This document shows, piece after piece, positions 27,605 to 35,929 of a stretch of DNA of 40,880 nt. The notes beneath the pieces are model-generated. The model had not been told where the DNA came from. It saw only the letters and a program-made list of their open reading frames with translations, and searched no databases. The stretch's first letter is position 1, and the number at the start of each line of letters is the position of its first letter. Source of the stretch: an uncultured Verrucomicrobiota bacterium (lineage in GTDB: Bacteria; Verrucomicrobiota; Verrucomicrobiia; Opitutales; Opitutaceae); NCBI GenBank assembly GCA_903856725.1, contig CAIOCT010000124.1, positions 1 through 40,880 on the forward strand. Reading direction: 5' to 3'. Position numbers and translations under genes: made by a program.

Positions 27605-28444
27605 TCAAGTCCGCTGCCAAGCACGCGCCAACGCTTGCCGCAACACCACTGCGTCTGGCCAAGCCGGCGGTAAGCCCGTGATATTGTAGCCGCCCCCACC
27701 CGCAGAGTAAGGCCCCATTTCAGGACATGCGTACATTGTTTTGTTTTTATTAGACCGCGCTTTTTTCCATAATTTCATCAGCGCCTCAACAAACACGAGA
27801 TAGCTTTTAACCTCAGGCGTAAGGACCCCGCGATGGGTAACCGGCACCTGGGCGTGGTGGCCGTTAAAAGGACGGAAATGGACCTGTTCACTATTTTGCA
27901 GCAAAGCGGGATGATCCAGTAGGCGCTCAATATAGTTGCCTGGATGCAAATGTTTGACCGCCGCCAAGTGCGAAAAATCAAAATTCATTTTAATCAATTC
28001 GCCCGTCGCGCGGTGATAGCGATCGGCAATCTCGTAGGTTTTCTCGGGCGTCTCGGTGCAGCAATCACGGTGAATTTCCAACGAGAGGACAACGCCCCCG
28101 ATTTTCTCGGCCGCGCGCACCAACTGCAGCCAGTGGCGCGTCGCCAAGGCGGGCGGAGTATCGTGATTATCCAACTGCACATTAATATGCACCGCACCGC
28201 TTTCTTTTTGCGCCCGGATCAATCGGCTAAAATCAGCCGGCTGATCAGTGGAAATAAATCCGAGAATATATTTTAGGCCGTATTTTTCAGCGAGGCGGCG
28301 ATGCTCGGGTGTAACGGCCGTAGTCAAGCCGTCAAAGCCCGCGTCGGCGACTGCCTTAATTTTTCTTTCGAGTGACCATTCGCGAGCCAAGGAAGGATGA
28401 CCAGTGAGTGACCAGAGATTAGCGATATGAGCGATTTTAGACAT
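27605..28444 (-). CDS. Xylose isomerase-like TIM-barrel protein
   Basis: This 279-residue protein starts MSKIAHIANLWSLTGHPS and shows the AP_endonuc_2 superfamily fold: IKAVADAGFDGLTTA, VVLSLEIHRDCC, IKMNFDFSHLAAV and HFRPFNGHH. Metal-ligand positions are plausible (Glu of LEIHRD, Asp of NFDFSH, the later His) but less canonical than in the two neighbours. ATG 28444 is preferred to GTG 28483. It is the first gene of the minus-strand run and lies just downstream of overlapping palindromes, making it the probable promoter-proximal gene of the module. The activity is unknown. Confidence 0.82.
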   Translation of the reverse strand: MSKIAHIANLWSLTGHPSLAREWSLERKIKAVADAGFDGLTTAVTPEHRRLAEKYGLKYILGFISTDQPADFSRLIRAQKESGAVHINVQLDNHDTPPALATRHWLQLVRAAEKIGGVVLSLEIHRDCCTETPEKTYEIADRYHRATGELIKMNFDFSHLAAVKHLHPGNYIERLLDHPALLQNSEQVHFRPFNGHHAQVPVTHRGVLTPEVKSYLVFVEALMKLWKKARSNKNKTMYACPEMGPYSAGGGGYNITGLPPAWPDAVVLRQALARAWQRT

Positions 28445-28505
28445 GGGCGTGGGATAAATTAGTTCGCTTATTTGACTGCTCACCCACCGGGAGTCCAGCC
28501 TGCGT

Positions 28506-28534
28506 AATTATTTTTGGTAAAAAATAATTTTACC
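28506..28534. promoter_or_regulatory. Overlapping operator-like palindromes in a divergent spacer
   Basis: Two inverted repeats share bases. AATTATTTTT (28506-28515) pairs perfectly with AAAAATAATT (28520-28529) around a 4-base loop. GGTAAAA (28516-28522) and TTTTACC (28528-28534) form a 19-base palindrome with a 5-base centre. They lie in the 146-base spacer between the divergent genes ending at 28444 and starting at 28591. This is an operator-like arrangement, but no binding protein is identified. Confidence 0.55.
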
Positions 28535-28590
28535 CCCTTCCCGCGAAAGTCGACTTGCCAAACCGCTAAACAACTCAATGCATTCACGGC

Positions 28591-29412
28591 ATGCCTCGCA
28601 TTCCTCTCGAAGACAGTTTCGCCGACGTTATTAGCAAGACCCAGCGTGGCTACAAACTCACCGATGCTGCGCTTGTCGAAAAAGCGCAAATCACCGCCAG
28701 TGATCTGGCCGCTCTCAAGGCAGGCGAAATCATTGAGCCCGCCCTCCTCGCGGTAGCGGCGGCACTCGATTTGGGTCGTCACGCTCTACTCGCGCAGGCC
28801 CGCCGCGAATGGTACCCAGAACAACCGATCTTCAAGCGGGGGTTCGCGATGTTTAATACCCAATTTGAAGATATGACGGTCAACAGCTACTTAGTTTGGG
28901 ATAGCAAGACTCGGCTCGCAGCTGCTTTTGACACTGGCGCCAACTGCCAAGCCATGCTCGATACGATCGCGGGTGAAAACTTAACCCTGCGCTATATTTT
29001 CTTAACTCACACGCATGTCGATCATGTCGCCGACCTCGACCGCTTAGCCGCCAGCGGGGCGGAAGTGTGGGCCAGTGAACTCGAGCCCAGCGATCGGGCC
29101 GGAGCCAAAATCTTCCAAGAAAATGCTCACTTTCATATGGGTGAACTCGCGATCAAGACGCTGTTCACATGGGGCCACTCACCCGGCATGACGACCTTCT
29201 TTGTCACTGGTTTATCTTGGCCCCTGGCCATAGTCGGTGACTCGATCTTTGCCAGCTCCATGGGTGGCAGCGCGACTCACTTTGATATGCAGCTCCGGAA
29301 TAATAAACAAAAAATCATGAAGCTGCAGGCCGATACGGTTCTCGCTTGTGGCCACGGACCGCTGACTACTCTGAAACAAGAAAAACAACACAATCCCTTC
29401 TACGCTCACTAA
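28591..29412 (+). CDS. Metallo-beta-lactamase fold hydrolase with N-terminal HTH-like domain
   Basis: This 273-residue protein carries a glyoxalase-II-like metallo-hydrolase domain from about residue 85. Zinc-binding blocks are FLTHTHVDHVADL, TWGHSPGMTTFF, LAIVGDSIFA and ACGHGPLTT. The first 75 residues form a compact helical segment (RGYKLTDAALVEKAQITASDLAALKAGE) resembling an XRE-type helix-turn-helix; whether it binds DNA is unknown. No signal peptide is present. The next gene, a hydroxyacid dehydrogenase, begins 1 base after the stop and is certainly co-transcribed. It is divergent from the sugar-isomerase run. Its reaction could be thioester or lactone hydrolysis, but the sequence does not decide. 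Confidence 0.87.
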   Translation: MPRIPLEDSFADVISKTQRGYKLTDAALVEKAQITASDLAALKAGEIIEPALLAVAAALDLGRHALLAQARREWYPEQPIFKRGFAMFNTQFEDMTVNSYLVWDSKTRLAAAFDTGANCQAMLDTIAGENLTLRYIFLTHTHVDHVADLDRLAASGAEVWASELEPSDRAGAKIFQENAHFHMGELAIKTLFTWGHSPGMTTFFVTGLSWPLAIVGDSIFASSMGGSATHFDMQLRNNKQKIMKLQADTVLACGHGPLTTLKQEKQHNPFYAH

Positions 29413-29413
29413 T

Positions 29414-30298
29414 ATGTCTCAAAAAATAGCTTTCGTTGGTACTGGTCGGATGGGTGGCAACATGGCACGTCGCCTCAAAGATTGCGGCTATCAAATTACC
29501 GCGGTCTATGATGCCCATGCTCCTCTCGCGGAGGCTCTGGCCACCGAAATCGGGGCGCGCGCTTGCCGTTCGCTGGCAGAAGTCACTGCCGCGGCCGAGC
29601 TGATCTTCACGGTCGTAACCGATGACGCAGCCCAACTAAAAGTATTTGCCGAAACAGGTGACTCCTTGCTAATCGGCGCCTCAGGAAAAATTTTCGTCAA
29701 CTGCGCAACCCTGACCCCTAAAGTTCACGTGGAAGTCGAGCGGCGCGCCCAACGCGTCGGCGGCATTACCCTCGAGGGCTGTATGGCCTCCAGTATTCCT
29801 CAAGCCCGCAACGGCACGCTCTACCTCATGTGCGCGGGTGATCGCTCGACCTTTGATAAAGTGCGTCCTGTATTGGAAAAATTAAGCACCGCCCTCCGCT
29901 ATATTGGGCCGACCGGTAGCGCCGCTCAAGTCAAGGCACTGGTTAACATGGTTATGAACATCAATACAGCCGGTCTCGCTGAGGGGCTCGGCTTGGGCCA
30001 AGCTCTCGGTCTCGATCTTGATATGCTTCGGGAAGTTTTCAGCCAGACGGGCGCTAACTCGCAAGTGCTCAAAACCGACGGCGAGGACATGCAAAACCGC
30101 GCTCACGATTGCTACTTCTCCGCGTCACATGCCGCCAAGGACTCTGGCATCGCCTGCCAACTCGCAGTCGACTGCCAATTAAATCTGCCCGTGGCAAAAG
30201 TTACCCAAGCACAATTTGCGCGCCTAACAGATCTTGGCCTCGGTGGCTTAGACAAATCAGGCATCGCCGAGCTCACCTTCCGCGGTCGCCACAGTTAA
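29414..30298 (+). CDS. Beta-hydroxyacid dehydrogenase (3-hydroxyisobutyrate dehydrogenase family)
   Basis: This 294-residue NAD(P)-dependent oxidoreductase has IAFVGTGRMGGNMARRL at the N-terminus. The FVNCATLTP segment and the catalytic lysine region GSAAQVKALVNMVMNINTAGLAEGL follow, and the C-terminal helices contain SHAAKDSGIACQLAV. Members include 3-hydroxyisobutyrate, tartronate-semialdehyde (GarR) and 6-phosphogluconate-like enzymes. Given the sugar-related neighbours, a sugar-acid or hydroxyacid substrate is plausible. The start lies one base after the upstream stop, so it is translationally linked to the metallo-hydrolase. A perfect palindrome follows the stop. Confidence 0.93.
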   Translation: MSQKIAFVGTGRMGGNMARRLKDCGYQITAVYDAHAPLAEALATEIGARACRSLAEVTAAAELIFTVVTDDAAQLKVFAETGDSLLIGASGKIFVNCATLTPKVHVEVERRAQRVGGITLEGCMASSIPQARNGTLYLMCAGDRSTFDKVRPVLEKLSTALRYIGPTGSAAQVKALVNMVMNINTAGLAEGLGLGQALGLDLDMLREVFSQTGANSQVLKTDGEDMQNRAHDCYFSASHAAKDSGIACQLAVDCQLNLPVAKVTQAQFARLTDLGLGGLDKSGIAELTFRGRHS

Positions 30299-30300
30299 TG

Positions 30301-30324
30301 ACTCGGCCGCTGCAGCGGCCGAGT
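30301..30324 (+). terminator. Perfect 24-base palindrome after the dehydrogenase gene
   Basis: Arms ACTCGGCCGCTG and CAGCGGCCGAGT abut without spacer two bases after the stop at 30298, giving a very stable stem with a tight TGCA turn. No T-run follows on either strand, so it may stall RNA polymerase or protect the 3' end of the transcript rather than act as a classic terminator. Confidence 0.5.
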
Positions 30325-30357
30325 GTGGCATCATCACTCGATGATTATTCAGATGTT

Positions 30358-30379
30358 GTAGGTTTGCCATCAGACCTAC
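30358..30379 (+). promoter_or_regulatory. Leader hairpin upstream of the transglutaminase gene
   Basis: GTAGGTTT (30358-30365) pairs with AGACCTAC (30372-30379), with one T/G wobble, around a 6-base loop. The stem ends 18 bases before the ATG at 30398 and is therefore close to the ribosome site. Regulatory role not shown. Confidence 0.4.
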
Positions 30380-30397
30380 GTAACTGAAGCTACGGCC

Positions 30398-31783
30398 ATG
30401 CAACTACCCACTCGTCGCTCATTGCGTTGGCTGCTGCCTTGCTTCCTCATTGTCCTCACGGCCAATCTTTGGATTTTCTTCAATCGCAATTGGGAAGATT
30501 CACTTTACCCGACAGATTACGCTACGCTTTATTACCCACTCGACGCTCCGACATTGCGCGAATGGCAGGTCGAAGGCCCTAATCGGCTGCGCCTCGATCT
30601 TGCTTGGAATAAAACCCCGGAAGCTTGGCAGCTTTTTTCTGATGGGAAGCTCGTGCAAACTTTACCAGGAAACACCCCGCGGCTCGATTTAACGGGTCGC
30701 CAGTTCGACGGCTCAACCAGCGCGCCCCTTCAGGATTTTAAACATCACTACCAACTCCGTCCGCTGCCGGCAGGACTCGGGCCAGATTTGAATTTCTCCG
30801 TCACCGCTATCTCGGCTGATTATTACCGCAAAAACGGGATGCGCTGGCCGAAAGATATTTATCTGGTTCAAACCACCCTACCGGTCGGCAATTTCCTGCG
30901 ACACCCGCTGAGTTATTGGACTGATGATTATCACTACATCGGCGCAGCTAATCTCGCCGCGGCTGATCGAGTTGTACGCGAGCAGATGGGCATTACTGAT
31001 CAAGACGCTACTCTGACCCGAATTGAGAAAGTGATGCGCTACCTTAGTTTGAAGCTGGCGGGCTCTGGCGGCGTCCCCAAAGACGATTTTCGTTGGATGG
31101 ATCCGTGGAACATATGTCAGGAAATGATTAACGGCACCGGCAAAGGCTGGTGCACTCAGAATGCCCAGATCTATACATTCTTCGCTAACCGAGCCGGCAT
31201 ACCCACGCGCTTTGTCTTTGGTGCGAACACGCAAGCTGACGTGATTATTTATAATGGGCACTCGTGGGCAGAATCTTGGGTTAAGGAGCAAAATCGCTGG
31301 ACCTACGTTGACCTAACCCAGTCACTCTACGGCATCGCCGATAAGCAGGGCATACTGCTTAACACCGCCGATATTCTCCACCTCTGTGAACATGACGCGT
31401 TCGATGGAATTACCGCCCGCATCTTCAAAGATTGGCATTGGCAAAATTTAGCGGTCGCCGCCGAACCGCTGCAGCCCGTGACGGTGCCTTATTCCATGGT
31501 CAACTGGCTCGCCCGCCAAGAATATGGTCGGCAAGCAATCATCAAGTATCGCCATCCACCTAACATTGAGGATGTCCGCGGAATTTATTCGATGCTAAGC
31601 CACGACCGAACCTTCGCTTGGACAAATTTCACCCGCTATCTTTATGACCCACCAGCGGCCTACTCAATGTTACCGACCGATGGCGTGAGCATTTACCGTC
31701 TGCGGCAAACCTTGTTTGCTGCCCTCATTCTTTCACTGAGCTTGATTCTGGTCGCCTTGAGTCGAAAAACTCACGCGGCTTAA
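30398..31783 (+). CDS. Membrane-anchored transglutaminase-like protein
   Basis: This 461-residue protein has an N-terminal hydrophobic segment (LRWLLPCFLIVLTANLWIFF) and a C-terminal one (LFAALILSLSLILVALS), so the middle about 410 residues should face the periplasm. The transglutaminase/protease core is at residues 245-310: Cys252 in GWCTQNA, His288 in NGHSWAESW and Asp305 in YVDLTQ, in the order typical of the superfamily. Upstream residues include a possible beta-rich region. Members hydrolyse or cross-link amide bonds in peptides or proteins; which is not decidable. It is followed 49 bases later by the cytochrome protein, but no direct partnership is shown. Confidence 0.87.
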   Translation: MQLPTRRSLRWLLPCFLIVLTANLWIFFNRNWEDSLYPTDYATLYYPLDAPTLREWQVEGPNRLRLDLAWNKTPEAWQLFSDGKLVQTLPGNTPRLDLTGRQFDGSTSAPLQDFKHHYQLRPLPAGLGPDLNFSVTAISADYYRKNGMRWPKDIYLVQTTLPVGNFLRHPLSYWTDDYHYIGAANLAAADRVVREQMGITDQDATLTRIEKVMRYLSLKLAGSGGVPKDDFRWMDPWNICQEMINGTGKGWCTQNAQIYTFFANRAGIPTRFVFGANTQADVIIYNGHSWAESWVKEQNRWTYVDLTQSLYGIADKQGILLNTADILHLCEHDAFDGITARIFKDWHWQNLAVAAEPLQPVTVPYSMVNWLARQEYGRQAIIKYRHPPNIEDVRGIYSMLSHDRTFAWTNFTRYLYDPPAAYSMLPTDGVSIYRLRQTLFAALILSLSLILVALSRKTHAA

Positions 31784-31832
31784 TTTCTAAACTACCCACG
31801 AAGAATCTCCGTTTAAATTTCGTAGCGCTCAT

Positions 31833-34800
31833 ATGTTATCTCATTTTTTTCGACTGGCTTACCGTGAATTTAGGCTGCTAGCGACCAGCTTACTCGCCCT
31901 CACGCTCACTCTTTTTTATGGCCAGGCGGACGAGATCGTAGAAATGGAAACAGATCTGCATGGGATTGTCGGCAAACTCAAGGGCCCCACTCGCCAATAC
32001 GTCACCGAAATTAACCCCGCCTCGGACGAAGGCCGACTAGCGCTCACCCGAATGCAGCTCCCTCCAGGGCTGAAGGCCTCCCTCTGGGCAGCCGAGCCTA
32101 TGCTGGTTAATCCGGTAGCTTTCAACTTTGACGAACAGGGTCGTGTTTTTGTGGCAGAGACCAATCGCTACGGCACGAGTGTACTCGATATCCGTGACTA
32201 TATGTGGACGTTAGAGGACGATCTCGCTAACCGTAACCAAACCGACTTCCTCGCCAGCGTTCGCCGAAATTTCGGTGAAGCTAACGTCAAAGAACTTTCC
32301 AAGGAATCAGAACGCCTCACCTTACTTGAGGATACCAATAGCGATGGGGTGGCCGACAAATCTTCCGTTTACGCCGATAATTTCCGCGGCCCCCTTGACG
32401 GCATCGCCTCCGGGGTTCTCGCGCGCCGCGGTCATATCTGGTTCACTAGCATTCCTTCTCTTTGGCATTTTACGGGTAAAAATCAGGCGGTCACCCGCAC
32501 CGAACTGCACCGCGGCTACGGCGTGCGCTTCAACTTCACGGGCCACGATATGCATGGTCTTATTTTTGGGCCCGACGGCCGCATCTACTACAGCATCGGC
32601 GACCGCGGCGCCAGTGTCACCACGCAGGAAGGTACCGTCATCGAAGCCCCCGACACCGGCTCGGTGTTTCGCTGCTATCCCGATGGTTCACACCTTGAGC
32701 TTTTTGCTACTGGGCTACGCAACCCCCAATCACTGCTGTTCACGGAAAATGGCGATCTCCTCACAGGCGACAACGATAGCGATCAAGGTGATCAAGAGCG
32801 TCTCGTGCACGTGGTTGAAAATGGCGATAGCGGCTGGCGCGTAGGCTATCAACATGCCCCGCAAGGTCACGCCGGCCCATGGAATGATGAACGTCTCTGG
32901 CGCCCCCGGCATCCCTCGCAACCCGCCTACCTGCTGCCGCCGATCTGCAATATTGAGGACGGCCCGTCCGGAATCGCCTATTACCCGGGCACCGGGCTCA
33001 ACGCCGACTACGCTGGCCAAATTTTCATCACGCATTTCAAGGGCAGTATTCCGCGCTCTGGTATTTATACTTACAAGCTACAGCCCGCCGGCGCCTCTTA
33101 CACCGTCAAGGCGGCCGCCCCGTTTCTCACCAACGCCCTCCCCACCGACGTTCGCTTCGGTCCCGATGGCCGCCTCTACTATTCCGATTGGGCCGAGGGC
33201 TGGCCGAAATCAAAACGCGGCCGCATCTACGCCATGTTTGATCCCGCCCACGTCAACGACCCAATCGTAAAATCCACCCAACAACTGATTGCGTCTGACT
33301 ACACGAAGAAAACAAGTAAGGAGCTCTCCGATCTCCTCGCCCATCCGGACTGGCGCGTCCGGCTCGAAGCCCAATTCACTCTCACCGATTTAGGTTCCAC
33401 CAGTATTTTTATTTTCAATGACGTCGCCACGAATCCGGCAAGCCATCCCCTTGCCCGCCGTCACGCGGTCTGGGGCTTGGGCCAACTGGCTGCGAAATTC
33501 CCAAATGCCATCACCGCACTGCGACCGCTGCTACAATCAGATGATGATGAGGTGCGAGCCCAGGCAGCCAAGCTCCTTGGTGATTACCACGACACGACCA
33601 TAGCCAACGGACTGGTTGCAGCGCTCGACGACCCAGCCTCTCGGGTGAAATTCTTTGCCGCGCAATCACTCGGAAAAATCCATCATACAGATGCCACGCC
33701 CGCACTCCGCGCCGCGGTGCGCATCAATAACGATACTGATGCTTATCTCCGTCACGCACTCGTGCTAGGTCTGGTTGGTTGCGCTACTCCGGCGCAACTG
33801 TCAGAGAGCGTGCAAGACGAATCACGGGCGGTCCGCCTCGCTGCCGTCTTGGCGTTACGCCGCCTGAAGAGCCCAGCCGTTGCGCAATTTCTCACTGACA
33901 CCGATCCACTCATTATTCGTGAAGCTGCGTCAGCGATCAACGATGAGCCCATCCCGGCTGCATTGTCCGCGCTCGCCGCGCTGACCGCGCACCCTGTGGC
34001 CCAGGAGGCCGCAATGCTCCGCGCCCTCAATGCTCATTTTCGTATTGGCAGTCCTGCCGATGCAGCCGCATTGGTCAATTACGCGGTGCGCACCGAAGCT
34101 TCCGCTAAACTCCGGGCTGAAGCGCTTAGCTTGCTCACGCTCTGGTCCAAGCCGCCAGCTCGCGACCGCCTAGTCGGAATTTATCGCCCGCTCGCAGAAA
34201 AAAATCGGGCGACGACGCCTATCATCGCCGCCCTTGAACCCCACCTGGCCAATTTGTTATCCTCCGCGACGCCCACGTTGGTTAAATCTGCTGCGATTAC
34301 TGCTACCGTTAGACTCAAGCTTGCCTCTGCGGCCACCCCCTTGCTGGCACTCGTAGCTGATTCCGCCGAGCCCCTGGATATACGCGTGGCTGCCCTCCGA
34401 GCCCTCCATCAATTGGGTGGACGGCAACTCCGCAACGCCCTCGAGGTCGCCTTGCTCGCAAAAGATCCTGAACTGCGTCTGACCGCCCTGCCATTCTCGA
34501 TCCAGCTAGACCCCAAAACGGCCATTTCAACTTTAACCAAATTGCTGGCCAACGCCACCGCGCTAGAACAACGCGCCGCTTTTAAAGCTCTCGGAATCGC
34601 GCCCCAACCAGAAGCTGACGATCTCCTGCTCATTCAGCTCAATCGGCTGGCGGCAGGTCAAATTGCGCCGAGCGCCCAGCTTGAATTGATCGAAGCTGCT
34701 GCTCTTCGCCCTGACCTGCGGGTCAAGCAAGCCTTGGTTGCGCGCGAGACCTTTCTGGCCAAAGACCCCGATCCACTCGCAGCTTACCGAGTCGCCCTCG

Positions 34801-35285
34801 AAGGCGGTGACGTCAAAGCTGGACGGGCACTTTTCAACAATCACCCAGTTATGCAGTGCAGTCGCTGCCATCGTGACAGTGATGAACCAGGTGGCGAGGC
34901 CGGCCCAAATCTCGCTGGCATCGGTAGCCGCCAACCCCACGAATATATTTTGCAGTCTATCCTCAAACCCAGCGCTAAATTTGCCACCGGATTTGAAATT
35001 GCCACCATCACCAAAAAGAACGGTACAATCTTGCTCGGCACTATTATCGAGCGAAATGAAAAAAATGTGCGCCTACGAACGAGCGCGAGCGATTCTATTG
35101 AAATCGCCCAAGCTGACATCACCAGCATCGTTTCAGCCCCCTCAGCGATGCCAGAAATTGCAGCTCTCGTGATGACTAAAACTGAGATTCGCGATTTAGT
35201 CGCGGCCGTTGCATCGCTACGCACGCCACCTCGGAGAAACGAACTAACGCAACCCCGCGCCCTGCTGGCGCCGCCCATTGATTGA
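31833..35285 (+). CDS. PVC-type propeller/HEAT/cytochrome c protein
   Basis: This is a very large exported protein (1150 residues). It opens with a signal-like segment (FRLLATSLLALTLTLFYGQA). Residues about 70-480 form a beta-propeller of the PQQ/sugar-dehydrogenase (membrane-bound dehydrogenase) type: VAETNRYGTS, EDTNSDGVADK, GLIFGPDGRIYYSIGDRG, LRNPQSLLFTENGDLLTGDND. About 500-950 is a HEAT-like helical array (DPASRVKFFAAQSLGKI, repeated DxxxxVRxxAA units). The C-terminal cytochrome c domain has CSRCH, with Cys1009, Cys1012 and His1013, then AGPNLAGIGSRQPHEYILQSILKPSAKFATGFE. Such giant cytochromes are typical of Planctomycetes and Verrucomicrobia. It likely passes electrons from a carbohydrate or other substrate; its substrate is unknown. 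Confidence 0.93.
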   Translation: MLSHFFRLAYREFRLLATSLLALTLTLFYGQADEIVEMETDLHGIVGKLKGPTRQYVTEINPASDEGRLALTRMQLPPGLKASLWAAEPMLVNPVAFNFDEQGRVFVAETNRYGTSVLDIRDYMWTLEDDLANRNQTDFLASVRRNFGEANVKELSKESERLTLLEDTNSDGVADKSSVYADNFRGPLDGIASGVLARRGHIWFTSIPSLWHFTGKNQAVTRTELHRGYGVRFNFTGHDMHGLIFGPDGRIYYSIGDRGASVTTQEGTVIEAPDTGSVFRCYPDGSHLELFATGLRNPQSLLFTENGDLLTGDNDSDQGDQERLVHVVENGDSGWRVGYQHAPQGHAGPWNDERLWRPRHPSQPAYLLPPICNIEDGPSGIAYYPGTGLNADYAGQIFITHFKGSIPRSGIYTYKLQPAGASYTVKAAAPFLTNALPTDVRFGPDGRLYYSDWAEGWPKSKRGRIYAMFDPAHVNDPIVKSTQQLIASDYTKKTSKELSDLLAHPDWRVRLEAQFTLTDLGSTSIFIFNDVATNPASHPLARRHAVWGLGQLAAKFPNAITALRPLLQSDDDEVRAQAAKLLGDYHDTTIANGLVAALDDPASRVKFFAAQSLGKIHHTDATPALRAAVRINNDTDAYLRHALVLGLVGCATPAQLSESVQDESRAVRLAAVLALRRLKSPAVAQFLTDTDPLIIREAASAINDEPIPAALSALAALTAHPVAQEAAMLRALNAHFRIGSPADAAALVNYAVRTEASAKLRAEALSLLTLWSKPPARDRLVGIYRPLAEKNRATTPIIAALEPHLANLLSSATPTLVKSAAITATVRLKLASAATPLLALVADSAEPLDIRVAALRALHQLGGRQLRNALEVALLAKDPELRLTALPFSIQLDPKTAISTLTKLLANATALEQRAAFKALGIAPQPEADDLLLIQLNRLAAGQIAPSAQLELIEAAALRPDLRVKQALVARETFLAKDPDPLAAYRVALEGGDVKAGRALFNNHPVMQCSRCHRDSDEPGGEAGPNLAGIGSRQPHEYILQSILKPSAKFATGFEIATITKKNGTILLGTIIERNEKNVRLRTSASDSIEIAQADITSIVSAPSAMPEIAALVMTKTEIRDLVAAVASLRTPPRRNELTQPRALLAPPID

Positions 35286-35318
35286 GCTAGATACGGCTTT
35301 TAGCCGCTCGGAGAAAAT

Positions 35319-35393
35319 TGGTAGCCTTACGGGGAATCGAACCCCGGTTAACGAATTGAGAATCCGCTGTCCTAGCCGCTAGACGATAAGGCC
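35319..35393 (-). tRNA. tRNA-Glu (anticodon CUC), CCA encoded
   Basis: The cloverleaf folds on the minus strand. The acceptor GGCCTTA pairs with TAAGGCT (one G/U), the D arm starts GTCT and ends GGAC, and the anticodon stem GCGGA/TTCGT carries the loop TTCTCAA with the CUC anticodon at 35360-35358. The T arm GGGGTTCGATTCCCC is perfect. The 3' CCA is encoded at 35321-35319. Anticodon and general form identify Glu reading GAG. It lies 58 bases downstream of ndk on the same strand and converges with the cytochrome gene. Confidence 0.95.
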
Positions 35394-35451
35394 AAAAACT
35401 GAAAAATCAGAAAAGCGCACCCGACCTGCGGGCGTCAAGTGCGCAGTAGAA

Positions 35452-35871
35452 TTAGGCGTTGAAGAGCTCGTCCGCCTTAAAGAAGCGCGCCAATTCCGCC
35501 TGAGCATTCTCATCGGTATCGGAAGCGTGACAAACATTCTTCATCATCTCAGTTCCAAAATCACCGCGAATAGTACCCTTCGCGGCCTTGCGGGAATCGG
35601 TCGGCCCAAGCAAATCGCGCACTTTTTGCACGATTCCATCGCCCTCGAGCGCCAACATAATGACAGCTCGTGAACTCATGAATTGCTCGATCTCAGGATA
35701 GAAAGGCTTATCAGCGACATGGGCATAATGCGTGCGCAATAGGGCAGGCGTCAGGCGGGCCATCTTGCACCCTACCACGGTGAAGCCGGCATTTTCAAAG
35801 CGATTAAGCACGTTACCGGCATGGCGTTGGGCCATGCAGTCCGGCTTTAAAATGATGAATGTTCTCTGCAT
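35452..35871 (-). CDS. ndk: Nucleoside diphosphate kinase
   Basis: This 139-residue enzyme transfers the gamma phosphate from ATP to nucleoside diphosphates through a phosphohistidine. The nucleophile is His115 in NVCHASDT. QRTFIILKPD at the N-terminus, VLNRFENAGFTVVGCKMARL, and GPTDSRKAAKGTIRGDFG are canonical. The start is ATG 35871; a longer frame reaching 35997 adds 42 residues unlike the family and overlaps phr. The protein is slightly shorter than the 143-residue E. coli enzyme at the C-terminus. It lies 58 bases downstream of phr, and a tRNA-Glu follows. Confidence 0.96.
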   Translation of the reverse strand: MQRTFIILKPDCMAQRHAGNVLNRFENAGFTVVGCKMARLTPALLRTHYAHVADKPFYPEIEQFMSSRAVIMLALEGDGIVQKVRDLLGPTDSRKAAKGTIRGDFGTEMMKNVCHASDTDENAQAELARFFKADELFNA

Positions 35872-35929
35872 ATAGATGGGCCAACATACTTTTCGCGCTT
35901 GGTTTGAAAAGCCCTGATTTGAGGAATCT

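Noticed and set aside
32275-32844. A 189-residue frame inside the cytochrome protein gene
   Set aside because: It is a plus-strand shadow of the propeller coding region in another frame. Its product has no recognisable motif.
35294-35306. A small CGGCT-TTT-AGCCG hairpin between the cytochrome gene and tRNA-Glu
   Set aside because: The stem has only five base pairs with no T-run on either strand, too weak to call a terminator.
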